A stretch of 5,673 nt of DNA, from contig CATKYP010000065.1 in assembly GCA_949840855.1 (NCBI GenBank), positions 1 through 5,673 of the forward strand, read 5' to 3'. Shown piece after piece: positions 5,659-5,673 of the stretch (its first letter is position 1; each line of letters begins with the position of its first letter). Origin of the DNA: an uncultured Bacilli bacterium (GTDB taxonomy: Bacteria; Bacillota_I; Bacilli_A; RF39; UBA660). The position numbers and the translations under genes were made by a program. Below the pieces are notes generated by a model that was given only the letters and a program-made list of their open reading frames with translations, had not been told where the DNA came from and did no database searches.

Positions 5659-5673
5659 TAATAAAAAATTGCA

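Overview
The window is strongly AT-rich chromosomal DNA with AGA/ATA-rich codon use, purine-rich Shine-Dalgarno sites and U-tailed hairpin terminators. Together with a cotJ spore-coat locus, this points to an endospore-forming, fermentative member of the Clostridia. I cannot name a genus from sequence alone. No tRNA, rRNA, CRISPR array, insertion sequence or phage gene is visible.

Left part (minus strand): the first 73 codons of a phosphate acetyltransferase (pta) run off the left edge. Upstream of pta lies a complete 239-residue protein with a Rossmann/methyltransferase-like core and unknown function. An 11-bp hairpin with a U tract ends that gene before pta begins. A 171-bp divergent intergenic region (1068-1238) separates this gene from xfp. 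It carries recognisable sigma-A-type promoters in both directions and several repeats.

Middle (plus strand): a full-length 780-residue phosphoketolase (xfp) is followed by a strong intrinsic terminator. Phosphoketolase makes acetyl phosphate, and Pta converts acetyl phosphate to acetyl-CoA, so the two enzymes of this node flank the unknown gene.

Right part (plus strand): a 10-helix CaCA-family Ca2+/Na+ antiporter is followed after 51 bp by a two-gene spore-coat unit. The first gene appears to be a natural fusion of CotJA-like and CotJB domains (135 residues). The second is CotJC, a manganese-catalase-family coat protein, whose start codon overlaps the previous stop codon (TAATG). No convincing terminator separates the antiporter from the cotJ genes.

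I found no clearly new multi-gene system. The most interesting points are the apparent CotJA-CotJB fusion, the tandem duplication of the -10 region before xfp, the hairpin lying directly before the antiporter start, and the unassigned methyltransferase-like gene paired divergently with xfp.
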